From contig JAGWRY010000090.1 of NCBI GenBank assembly GCA_028869495.1, positions 1 through 5,223 on the forward strand: a stretch of DNA of 5,223 nucleotides. Reading direction: 5' to 3'. The notes below the pieces were generated by a model that saw only the letters and a list, made by a program, of their open reading frames with translations, was not told the DNA's origin and did not search any database. Source of the DNA: Elusimicrobiota bacterium. Its GTDB lineage: Bacteria > Elusimicrobiota > Elusimicrobia > UBA1565 > UBA9628. A program made the translations under genes and the position numbers. This document shows positions 1 through 5,223 of the stretch, piece after piece. Within the stretch, counting starts at the first letter, position 1, and every line of letters begins with the position of its first letter.

Positions 1-492
1 ATGTTCGGCAACCCGGAGACGACGACCGGCGGTCTCGCGCTCAAGTTCTACGCGACCCAGCGCCTCGAGATCCGGCGCATCGAGAACATCAAGGACGGCG
101 ACGTCGTCGTCGGCGCGCGCGCGCGCGTCAAGATCGTGAAGAACAAGGTGGCGCCGCCGTACCGCACCGCCGAGTTCGAGATGATCCACGGCTTCGGAGT
201 GTCGCGCGAGGGCTGCCTCGTGGACATGGGCGTCGAAGCGGGCGTCGTCGAGAAGTCCGGCTCCTGGTTCCTGTACGGCGAGGAGCGCCTCGGGCAGGGC
301 CGCGAGAACGCGAAGGCCTACCTGAAGCACCACGTCGAGGTCGCCGAGCGCCTCGAGAAGGCTCTGCGCGAGAAGTATCTGGCCGTCCCGGCCGACGAGG
401 CCGATAGGACGGCCGCGGCGCCTTCGACCGCGGCCGCGGTCGAGAAGGACGATAAGACGGCGGCCCGGCACGCCGGGAAGCCGAAGGCGTAA
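1..492 (+). CDS. recA: RecA recombinase, C-terminal part (5' truncated by window)
   Basis: RecA forms the ATP-dependent filament on single-stranded DNA that drives homologous pairing, strand exchange and LexA-type autocleavage. The first residues visible, MFGNPETTTGG, are the end of DNA-binding loop L2, so the ATG at base 1 is an internal Met (about residue 202 in E. coli numbering) and not the start. The core strand with KIVKNK (residues 44-49 of the fragment) matches the conserved Lys cluster K245/K248/K250 of E. coli RecA. The C-terminal domain follows, with GFGVSREG, EKSGSWF and ERLGQGRENA at residues 64-105. The tail after about residue 128 is Ala-rich and close to charge-neutral, ending RHAGKPKA, unlike the acidic tail of E. 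coli RecA. It stops at TAA 490-492 and is followed by a strong terminator. Identity is essentially certain from these motifs; the Walker A/B half lies outside the window. Confidence 0.97.
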   Translation: MFGNPETTTGGLALKFYATQRLEIRRIENIKDGDVVVGARARVKIVKNKVAPPYRTAEFEMIHGFGVSREGCLVDMGVEAGVVEKSGSWFLYGEERLGQGRENAKAYLKHHVEVAERLEKALREKYLAVPADEADRTAAAPSTAAAVEKDDKTAARHAGKPKA

Positions 493-508
493 TCCGTCCG
501 CCGCGAAG

Positions 509-545
509 GCCGCCGCCCCCGTCCGCGGGGGCGGCGGCGCTTTTT
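509..545 (+). terminator. Intrinsic terminator of recA
   Basis: A perfect 12-bp GC-only stem (509-520 pairing with 527-538) closes a 6-base loop GTCCGC, followed by GC and then TTTTT at 541-545. It lies 17 bases after the recA stop and before the xerD start, so it should insulate xerD from recA transcription. The short T-run is the only weak element. Confidence 0.9.
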
Positions 546-570
546 CCGGGCGGCGCGGCGCCGGGAGAGG

Positions 571-576
571 TAGAAT
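571..576 (+). promoter_or_regulatory. Putative -10 box for leaderless xerD transcript
   Basis: TAGAAT differs from TATAAT at one position. It is followed by exactly six A residues and then the xerD ATG at 583, so a start site 7 bases after the box would fall on the A of the ATG. No -35-like hexamer is visible about 17 bases upstream, where the sequence is GC-only. A purine stretch GGGAGAGG (563-570), 12 bases from the ATG, could instead be a rather distant ribosome binding site on a longer transcript; the two readings compete. Confidence 0.5.
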
Positions 577-582
577 AAAAAA

Positions 583-1473
583 ATGAGCGGAACGGCCGAT
601 CCTCTCCTCGACGAGTACGCGCGCTGCCTGAGCCTCGAGCGCGGGCTGTCGCCGCGCACGGTCGCCGCCTACGCGTCCGACGTCGGGCGCCTTCTGGCCT
701 GGGCCGCCGCGCGCGGGCTCGACGCCCGCTCCGCGACGCGCTCCCAGCTCGACGACTTCCTATGGGACGAGCGGCGGCGGGGGCTGAAGCCCGCGTCGCT
801 GAGGCGCGCGGTCGAGGCCCTGCGCTCGTTCTACGCCTATCTCGCGGTCGAGAGGCGCCTGCCCGAAAGCCCGGCCGACGCCCTGAAGGGCCCGCGGACG
901 CCGAAGCGCCTGCCCAAGTTCCTGACGCGAGGCGACGCCGCGCGCCTGCTCGCCGCGCCGTCGGGCGACTCCTACGAGGACGTCCGCGACCGCGCGATGC
1001 TCGAGCTCCTCTACGCGTCGGGCCTGCGCGTCAGCGAGGTGCTGACGCTGACGCCGGAGGCGGTCAACCTGCAGGAGGGCTGGGTGCGCGTGCTCGGCAA
1101 GGGCTCCAAGGAGCGCCTGGTGCCCGCGCACGCGCGGGCGCTGGCGGCCCTGCGCGCGTATCTCGCCTTGCGCGAGCGCCGCTTCAAGTCCCCCGCGCCG
1201 GAGCTCTTCCTCGGGCGCTCGGGGCGGCGCCTGTCGCGCGTGCAGTTCTGGCGGATCCTGCGCGCGCTCGGGCGGCGCGCGGGCCTCTCGTCGCCGGTCC
1301 ATCCGCACCTGCTGCGCCACACCTTCGCGACGCACCTGCTCGAGGGCGGCGCCGACCTGCGCTCGGTCCAGGAGATGCTCGGCCACGCGGACCTCTCGAC
1401 GACGCAGATCTACACGCACCTCGACGCGTCGGCCCTGAAGGCCGCGCACGCGCGGCACCATCCGCGCGGATGA
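583..1473 (+). CDS. xerD: Site-specific tyrosine recombinase, XerD-like
   Basis: Tyrosine recombinases of the XerC/XerD family resolve chromosome dimers at dif, in the cytoplasm at the division septum. The protein has 296 residues, against 298 for both E. coli proteins. Residues 7-92 form the SAM-like core-binding domain (LERGLSPRTVAAY at 18-30, SFYAYL at 82-87). Residues 113-296 form the catalytic domain. All six active-site residues are visible: R149 (GLRVSE), K173 (LGKGSKER), H242 and R245 (HPHLLRHTFATHL), H268 (LGHADLSTT) and nucleophile Y277 (QIYTHL). Stretches such as RLPKFL and AMLELLYASGLRVSE resemble XerD slightly more than XerC, but with only one paralogue in view the C/D assignment is tentative. 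The ATG at 583 gives the family's usual N-terminus. It sits just downstream of the recA terminator, and its end meets the next gene with essentially no gap. Confidence 0.93.
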   Translation: MSGTADPLLDEYARCLSLERGLSPRTVAAYASDVGRLLAWAAARGLDARSATRSQLDDFLWDERRRGLKPASLRRAVEALRSFYAYLAVERRLPESPADALKGPRTPKRLPKFLTRGDAARLLAAPSGDSYEDVRDRAMLELLYASGLRVSEVLTLTPEAVNLQEGWVRVLGKGSKERLVPAHARALAALRAYLALRERRFKSPAPELFLGRSGRRLSRVQFWRILRALGRRAGLSSPVHPHLLRHTFATHLLEGGADLRSVQEMLGHADLSTTQIYTHLDASALKAAHARHHPRG

Positions 1474-1475
1474 AC

Positions 1476-1481
1476 TACAAT
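1476..1481 (+). promoter_or_regulatory. Putative -10 box for the exported-protein gene
   Basis: TACAAT, one mismatch from TATAAT, lies just after the xerD stop in an AT-rich island (AACTACAATA) within very GC-rich DNA. It ends 6 bases before the GTG at 1488, the same spacing as the box before xerD. That geometry predicts a leaderless transcript starting at the GTG. No -35 element is recognisable, and no Shine-Dalgarno sequence precedes either candidate start of this gene. Confidence 0.45.
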
Positions 1482-1487
1482 ACGGCC

Positions 1488-2081
1488 GTGCGCCGCTCTC
1501 TCCTCGCGTTGACGGTCTTCCTGGCCGGGGCCGCGCCCGCCCTCGCGGCGAAGGAGCGGGCGTCCGCGGCGGACAAGCGCTCGGTCGAGCTGGCCGAGTA
1601 CTTCCTGAAGGTGCCGACCGCGCAGGCCGATCCCCGATTCGTCGAGCCGTTCCTGAAGCTCGATCCGGACTCTCTTCCGAGGCGCCTGCGCGCGCGGACC
1701 CGCGCCAAGCAGATCGACATCCGCGCGCTGATCCGCATCCACGAGACGAGGAAGAAGGGGCTGTTCCTGATGCCGGCGTCCTGCGACCTCGCGACCTTCG
1801 TGCATCCGTTCTCGGAGGAGAAATCCTTCGCGATGGCCGGCTACGGGCCGCTGGCCGAGGACGAGGAGCAGTACCTGATGAACCGCACCAAGTGCACGGA
1901 GCTGGACATGGGCTGCGAGTTCACGCTCGAGATCTTCTTCGACAAGAACGACAAGAAGAAGAAGCGGCACCTGCGCATGCACTGGAAGGACCCCCTGCGG
2001 GCCCTGCTGATCCAGTACCACGCCGGGGCCAAGACGAATCAGACGAACTTCTTCGGCGCGTCGCTGACGTGCGAGCACTAA
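1488..2081 (+). CDS. Uncharacterised exported protein with four cysteines
   Basis: I do not recognise this family. From the GTG at 1488 the protein has 197 residues. It starts with a clear Sec signal peptide: MRRS, a hydrophobic run LLALTVFLAG, then AAPALA with likely signal peptidase I cleavage after ALA (about residue 20). There is no lipobox Cys, so it is probably periplasmic or secreted. The mature part has four cysteines (PASCDLATF, TKCTELDMGCEF and LTCEH near the C-terminus), enough for two disulfides. A lysine-rich turn, KNDKKKKRH, lies in the second half. No transmembrane segment follows the signal. An alternative ATG at 1470 overlaps the xerD stop (ATGA) and adds six residues, MNYNTA. 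I prefer GTG because those extra codons are unusually AT-rich and contain the TACAAT box. Translation is clean to TAA 2079-2081. Real coding is supported by the signal peptide and GC-rich third positions; function is unknown. Confidence 0.8.
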   Translation: MRRSLLALTVFLAGAAPALAAKERASAADKRSVELAEYFLKVPTAQADPRFVEPFLKLDPDSLPRRLRARTRAKQIDIRALIRIHETRKKGLFLMPASCDLATFVHPFSEEKSFAMAGYGPLAEDEEQYLMNRTKCTELDMGCEFTLEIFFDKNDKKKKRHLRMHWKDPLRALLIQYHAGAKTNQTNFFGASLTCEH

Positions 2082-2091
2082 CGGCCCCGAG

Positions 2092-2126
2092 CGCTTCCTC
2101 GGCGCATTCGCGCCGCGCGCGGAGCG
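2092..2126. terminator. Weak candidate bidirectional terminator between convergent genes
   Basis: The 61-base gap between the convergent exported-protein and thiolase genes holds an imperfect hairpin. The inner stem is GGCGC (2101-2105) with GCGCC (2110-2114) around loop ATTC. The outer stem pairs 2092-2098 with 2121-2126 and has one bulged T. Neither strand has a T-run after it, so a factor-independent role is doubtful. Nothing else is visible in the gap. Confidence 0.25.
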
Positions 2127-2142
2127 TCGCGGCCAGAGGCTC

Positions 2143-3492
2143 TTAGGCCTTCCGCTCGACGACCATCGCGCCGCCCATCCCGCCTCCCGCGCAGGCGGCG
2201 AGCATGCCGAGGCGGCCCTTCGGGTTCCTCTTCAGCGCGTGGACGAGGTTCAGCACGAGGCGCGCGCCCGTCGCGCCGAGCGGATGGCCGACCGCGATCG
2301 AGCCGCCGTTCGGGTTCAGGGCGCCGGACGCGTTCTTGGCCGCCCAGTCGTGGCCGAACTTCTCCCTGCCGACCTTGAAGATCGACAGCACGGTCGCCGC
2401 GAAGGGCTCGTGCAGCTCGATCTGGTCGAGCGCGGCGAAATCGGCGCCCGCGCGCTTCAGCGCGACCGGCGCGGCGAGCGCCGGAGCCACGCCCATGTGC
2501 GCCGGGTTGTTGCCGACGAAGGCCCAGCCCTTGATCTCGGCCAGGACCTCGAGGCCCAGCGCCTTGGCCTTCTCGGCCGTGGTCACGACGACGACGGCCG
2601 CGCCGTCGGAGCGCCCGCAGGAGTTGAACAGGGTCACGGTTCCCTTCGCGCCCTCCTGCCAGGACTTGCCTTCGATGAAGCCGCCGAAGTCGCGGTAGAA
2701 GTCCTTCAGCGAGTAGGCCGAGTTGTCGAAGAGCACCGGGGCCTTCGCGAACATCTGCGGCTTCTCGACCAGGTCCTCGCGCAGGTGCGGGTACTCGTCC
2801 TTCTCGAGGACCGTCCGGCCGTCCCGGACGACCGGAACGACATGGCTCGCGTAGAAGCCGGACTTCCAGCCCTCGAGGCTGCGGCGGAAGCTCTCGCGCG
2901 CGTACTCGTCCTGCTCGGCGCGGCCGATCCCGTACATCTGCGCGCAGATCTCGGCGGTCCCGGCCATGTTCACGTGCTTGACCGGGTCGGTCAGCCCCGC
3001 CTCCATCGCGTCGGTGACCTTGACGTCCGGCAGGCTCGGCAGCTCCGCCCACTTCGCTTTGACCGTGTCCAGGCTGCGCAGGGCCTTCGCCGCGCGCGAG
3101 CCGTCGATCGAGTACGGCAGGCGCGACATCACCTCGACGCCGCCGGCGAGATAGAGCTCGCCGTCGCCGGCCAGGATGAAGCGGCAGGCGGCCGCGACGG
3201 ACTCGATCGAGGACACGCAGTTGTTCTGCACGGTGACCGCCTGGGTCTTCTCGGGCAGGCCCGCGCGCAGCGCGGCGACGCGCGCGATGTTCGGCGCGGT
3301 GAACGCCTGGCCGACCCAGCCGGCGATCACGCCGTCGACGGCCTCCTTCGCGAGCTTCGCGCGCGACAGAGTCTGCGTCAGCGCGTCGACGAGCAGGTCC
3401 TCGGGGGGGATCGCGGACAGCGAGCGGGAGATGTGTCCGATCGGCGTGCGCGCGCCTCCGGCGATGACGATCGTCTTCGATTGGGCGTTCAT
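2143..3492 (-). CDS. Thiolase family protein (acetyl-CoA C-acyltransferase-like)
   Basis: Thiolases cleave 3-ketoacyl-CoA with CoA in beta-oxidation, or condense two acyl-CoAs in the reverse direction, in the cytoplasm. The protein has 449 residues, somewhat longer than typical 390-400 residue thiolases and nearer the FadI/trifunctional-beta type. Visible features in order are GGARTPIG (12-19), nucleophile C92 in VQNNCVSSIES, AGGVEVMSRLPY (116-127), GTVTLFNSCGRSDGAA (284-299), HEPFA (361-365), NPNGGSIAVGHPLGATGAR with H403 (393-411) and second catalytic C434 in ACAGGGMGG. The Cys/His/Cys set is intact, so an active enzyme is expected. Oddities are HEPF where NEAF or HEAF is usual, NSCGRSDG where NSSGINDG is usual, and extra residues around 250-280. 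ATG at 3492 is chosen because GGAGG lies just upstream and MNAQSKTIVIAGGARTP is the normal N-terminus; the open frame further upstream is antisense to the glycosyltransferase. Direction (degradative or biosynthetic) and chain length cannot be told. Confidence 0.93.
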   Translation of the reverse strand: MNAQSKTIVIAGGARTPIGHISRSLSAIPPEDLLVDALTQTLSRAKLAKEAVDGVIAGWVGQAFTAPNIARVAALRAGLPEKTQAVTVQNNCVSSIESVAAACRFILAGDGELYLAGGVEVMSRLPYSIDGSRAAKALRSLDTVKAKWAELPSLPDVKVTDAMEAGLTDPVKHVNMAGTAEICAQMYGIGRAEQDEYARESFRRSLEGWKSGFYASHVVPVVRDGRTVLEKDEYPHLREDLVEKPQMFAKAPVLFDNSAYSLKDFYRDFGGFIEGKSWQEGAKGTVTLFNSCGRSDGAAVVVVTTAEKAKALGLEVLAEIKGWAFVGNNPAHMGVAPALAAPVALKRAGADFAALDQIELHEPFAATVLSIFKVGREKFGHDWAAKNASGALNPNGGSIAVGHPLGATGARLVLNLVHALKRNPKGRLGMLAACAGGGMGGAMVVERKA

Positions 3493-3496
3493 GAGG

Positions 3497-3501
3497 CCTC
3501 C
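3497..3501 (-). promoter_or_regulatory. Ribosome binding site of the thiolase gene
   Basis: On the minus strand GGAGG is followed by CCTC and then ATG, a short 4-base spacer. It fixes the thiolase start. It is the only canonical Shine-Dalgarno sequence in the window and contrasts with the + strand genes. Confidence 0.7.
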
Positions 3502-3513
3502 GTGTCCGCACAA

Positions 3514-3519
3514 TGTATA
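3514..3519 (-). promoter_or_regulatory. Putative -10 element for the thiolase gene
   Basis: Read on the minus strand this is TATACA, inside the AT-rich stretch TTATATACATT. It would give a leader of roughly 15 bases carrying the GGAGG site. It overlaps the opposite-strand TATAAT, so the two divergent genes may share one polymerase-binding core. No convincing -35 is visible and the exact hexamer is uncertain. Confidence 0.35.
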
Positions 3520-3523
3520 TAAT
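3518..3523 (+). promoter_or_regulatory. Putative -10 box (TATAAT) of the glycosyltransferase gene
   Basis: This is an exact TATAAT, in an AT-rich core surrounded by GC-rich DNA, ending 11 bases before the GTG at 3535. The predicted start site would leave a leader of only about 4-5 bases, too short for a Shine-Dalgarno sequence, and none is present. The -35 region (about 3495-3500) falls at the thiolase start and does not match TTGACA. Confidence 0.5.
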
Positions 3524-3534
3524 TCGAAGCGAAC

Positions 3535-4857
3535 GTGAGGAACCTGCTCCTCGTCGGCAGCCACCTCGGCTATCCGATGGACCGCACGCCGCTCGGCGGC
3601 GGGGCGATGGTCGGCCTCCAGCTCGTGCGCCATTGGACGCCGGACGCGACGTGGCGCCTGCTCGTGCTCGGCTCCGGCCCGCAGCCCCCTTCGCCGTCGT
3701 GCCAGTACGTGCGCCTCGCCGGACGCGAGGAGGCGCTCGTTGAGCTCGGCGAGATGGCCTACGCGCGCTTCTGCCGCGACTTCGAGGCGCGGACGACCGC
3801 GTGGATCCTCGAGCGCCGCTCCGAGCTCAAGCCCGCCGACACCGCGATCGTCGTCAACGACATCTCGGAGGGCCCGGACCTCGCGGCCCTGTCCGGGGCC
3901 GGCTACAGGATCCTGTCGATCTGGCACGTCGACGTCGTCGACTACTTCAACAAGCTCTACCTGCACCGCCTGGTCGCGCCCGAGCGGCTGACGCGCCTGC
4001 ACGAACGCCTGCGCGCGGCCGGCGTCGAGAGGATCCTGCCCGACGTCCTGAGCCTCGTCTTCGGCAAGCAGCGCGAAACGGTCTCCCGCTCGACGCGGAT
4101 CGTCGTGCCGTCGAGCGCGATGGCCGAGATGATCCTGCGCTGCTACGGCGGACTGGAAGGCGGCGCGGACCTGCGCCGGCGGATCGCGGTCGTGCCGTGG
4201 GGCGTCTGGGCCGAGGACGCCGGTCCCGCCGATCAGAACCGCGCCGACGAGTTGAGGGAGTACCACGAGATCGGCCCGGACACGGTCGTGCTGATGACGC
4301 TTTCGCGGATCTCGCCGGAGAAGGGCATTCATCTGCTCCTGGAGGCCCTGCGCCTGCTGGAGGCGTCGGGCCGCCTGGACGGGCGCGACGTGCGCCTGTT
4401 CGTCTGCGGCGAGCCCGCGTTCATGATGGGCCAGGCGTATCTGAAGAAGGTCCGCGCGGCCGCGGCGCGGCTCAAGAAGGTGAAGGTCGTCTTCCCCGGC
4501 TATCTCGACGGCGAGTCCAAGCGCGTCTACCTGAGCCTTGCCGACCTCTTCGTCTCGCCGTCGGTGCACGAGAGCTACGGGCTCAACGTCGTCGAGGCGA
4601 TGCACGCGGGCCTGCCGGTCCTGGCCAGCGACCACTACGGCGTGCGCGACATGCTGCCGCCGGACGCGGGGCGTCTCGTCCACTATCCGAGCCCGAAGAA
4701 GGCGCCGGGCCTGCTGGCCGAGGCCCTTCTCGGCATGATCTCCGACCGCGAGACGCTCAAGACGATGGGCGCGGCCGCGCGCGCGGCCGCCGCGGCGATG
4801 CCGTTCTCCGCGGCCGCCGAGGCCGTGCGCGTCGCGGCCCTGGGGATGCTCGGGTGA
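3535..4857 (+). CDS. Glycosyltransferase family 4 (GT-B fold)
   Basis: This is a probable retaining glycosyltransferase using a nucleotide-sugar donor; donor and acceptor cannot be read from the sequence. The protein has 440 residues. The N-terminal Rossmann half begins NLLLVGSH (3-10), with a glycine loop PLGGGAMVGLQL (19-30) and IWHVDVVDYF (129-138). The C-terminal donor-binding half has VPWGVW (220-225), LSRISPEKGIHLLLEAL (256-272, R258 and K263 in the usual phosphate-contact positions) and PGYLDGESKRVYLSLADLFVS (321-341, given here as the region). The EX7E motif is E346-E354 in HESYGLNVVEAMHAGLPVLA. The C-terminus is an Ala-rich helix. There is no signal peptide or membrane helix, so it is cytosolic or membrane-associated. 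GTG at 3535 is chosen because TAA at 3520-3522 closes the frame upstream and the next Met (residue 15) would remove the first beta strand. Its stop overlaps the next gene's GTG by 3 bases, indicating co-translation. Candidate roles are cell-surface polysaccharide or glycolipid synthesis. Confidence 0.9.
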   Translation: MRNLLLVGSHLGYPMDRTPLGGGAMVGLQLVRHWTPDATWRLLVLGSGPQPPSPSCQYVRLAGREEALVELGEMAYARFCRDFEARTTAWILERRSELKPADTAIVVNDISEGPDLAALSGAGYRILSIWHVDVVDYFNKLYLHRLVAPERLTRLHERLRAAGVERILPDVLSLVFGKQRETVSRSTRIVVPSSAMAEMILRCYGGLEGGADLRRRIAVVPWGVWAEDAGPADQNRADELREYHEIGPDTVVLMTLSRISPEKGIHLLLEALRLLEASGRLDGRDVRLFVCGEPAFMMGQAYLKKVRAAAARLKKVKVVFPGYLDGESKRVYLSLADLFVSPSVHESYGLNVVEAMHAGLPVLASDHYGVRDMLPPDAGRLVHYPSPKKAPGLLAEALLGMISDRETLKTMGAAARAAAAAMPFSAAAEAVRVAALGMLG

Positions 4858-5223
4858 GGGCGGGGCTCCGGGCCGGGCTGACGGTGGACATGCCGGCGAA
4901 GGTCGAGCGGCACATGAAGCCGCACCTGCAGGGCTTGGTCCGCCACCCGCTCTACGCGACCTGGGCGATGGTCTACCACATGGAGACCGCGTCGCGGATG
5001 CTGCTCGCGCCGTACCTCGAGCCGCACGAGGAGGCCGTCGGAGGCGGCGTGCTCGTCAAGCACCTGCGCCCGGCCCGCGTCGGCGCGCCGCTGCACGTCG
5101 TCGCGCGCCTCGTGCGCGTGCGGGGGCTCCGCGTCTACACGCGCGCCGAGATCCACAGCCGCGGGCGCAAGCTCGGCGAGGGCTCGATCCTGCAGGTGGT
5201 GATGAGCCGCACGCGCTTCGCCA
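4854..5223 (+). CDS. Hotdog-fold acyl-CoA thioesterase, FlK-like (3' truncated by window)
   Basis: Hotdog thioesterases hydrolyse acyl-CoA to free acid and CoA. The GTG at 4854 shares bases with the glycosyltransferase TGA (GTGA), and GGGGA at 4842-4846 gives a plausible ribosome binding site 7 bases upstream. 123 residues are visible and the end is missing, probably by a small amount. Compared from memory with Streptomyces fluoroacetyl-CoA thioesterase FlK (triad T42, E50, H76, with G69), this protein has T36, E44, H70 and G63, all offset by exactly six. APYLEP follows the Glu in both. The later segment GRKLGEGSILQVV resembles the family's IG-GTHER strand region. The aligned N-terminal segment supports GTG over the internal ATG at 4890. 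FlK's natural substrate is unusual, so the true substrate here is unknown and fluoroacetate resistance should not be assumed. Co-translation with a glycosyltransferase suggests an acyl-related step in the same pathway, as inference. Confidence 0.75.
   Translation, partial: MRAGLRAGLTVDMPAKVERHMKPHLQGLVRHPLYATWAMVYHMETASRMLLAPYLEPHEEAVGGGVLVKHLRPARVGAPLHVVARLVRVRGLRVYTRAEIHSRGRKLGEGSILQVVMSRTRFA

Noticed and set aside
1..3. ATG at the first base as a gene start.
   Set aside because: The residues that follow are the middle of RecA (loop L2), so this Met is internal and the gene is cut by the window edge.
425..442. Perfect 18-bp palindrome (CGACCGCGG and its complement) in the recA tail.
   Set aside because: It consists of Ala-type codons (GCG/GCC) in GC-rich DNA; perfect palindromes of this length are not very surprising there, and no regulatory context is seen.
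762..1469. Plus-strand open frame in another phase of xerD that runs into the exported-protein gene.
   Set aside because: Its translation is Arg/Ala/Gly/Pro low-complexity, a shadow of xerD; only the part from about 1470-1488 onward looks like a protein.
2239..3522. Plus-strand open frame across the thiolase gene.
   Set aside because: It is antisense to a well-supported thiolase and its translation is Arg/Leu/Ala/Asp-rich low-complexity without recognisable domains.
3493..4683. Long minus-strand open frame continuing upstream of the thiolase, opposite the glycosyltransferase.
   Set aside because: High GC leaves few stop codons. The translation is Arg/Ala/His-rich low-complexity with no motifs, while the + strand encodes a clear GT4 enzyme.
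4771..4790. Perfect 20-bp palindrome made of two GCGGCCGC units near the end of the glycosyltransferase gene.
   Set aside because: It encodes an Ala-rich helix using GCG/GCC codons and is explained by codon bias; it lies inside a coding region with no T-run, so a terminator or binding-site role is unsupported.

Overview
This is a GC-rich (by eye about 70% G+C) bacterial chromosomal segment with dense, mostly housekeeping-type genes. Third codon positions are strongly G/C, and proteins are rich in Ala, Arg and Leu. I see no phage, IS, tRNA, rRNA or CRISPR signal. The phylum cannot be fixed from this window. High GC combined with apparently leaderless starts would fit several lineages (a GC-rich Elusimicrobiota, Deinococcota or myxobacteria-like genome, for example), and any such guess is low confidence.

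Left part, + strand (1-2081): the window opens inside recA, with only the C-terminal half present. A textbook intrinsic terminator closes recA. About 40 bases later a XerD-like tyrosine recombinase begins, with all six catalytic residues intact. Directly after it comes a small exported protein with a signal peptide and four cysteines that I do not recognise. Both starts carry a TAnAAT hexamer ending exactly 6 bases before the start codon, which suggests leaderless transcription.

Middle, - strand (2143-3492): a complete thiolase of 449 residues, convergent with the exported protein. Its catalytic Cys/His/Cys set is present, but several motif residues are unusual.

Right part, + strand (3535-5223): a GT4-type glycosyltransferase starts divergently from the thiolase across a 42-base gap. 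That gap holds an AT-rich core that can be read as a -10 element in both directions. The glycosyltransferase stop overlaps the GTG start of a hotdog-fold thioesterase resembling fluoroacetyl-CoA thioesterase FlK; the window edge cuts this gene.

Functionally the window joins DNA recombination and chromosome maintenance (recA, xerD) to acyl-CoA chemistry (thiolase, thioesterase) and glycan or glycolipid synthesis (GT4). The two enzymes of acyl-CoA metabolism flank the glycosyltransferase, so a lipid or glycolipid role for the right-hand cluster is possible but is inference. I found no clear novel multi-gene system. The most interesting signals are the leaderless-start pattern, the uncharacterised exported protein, the atypical thiolase motifs and the overlapping GT/thioesterase pair.
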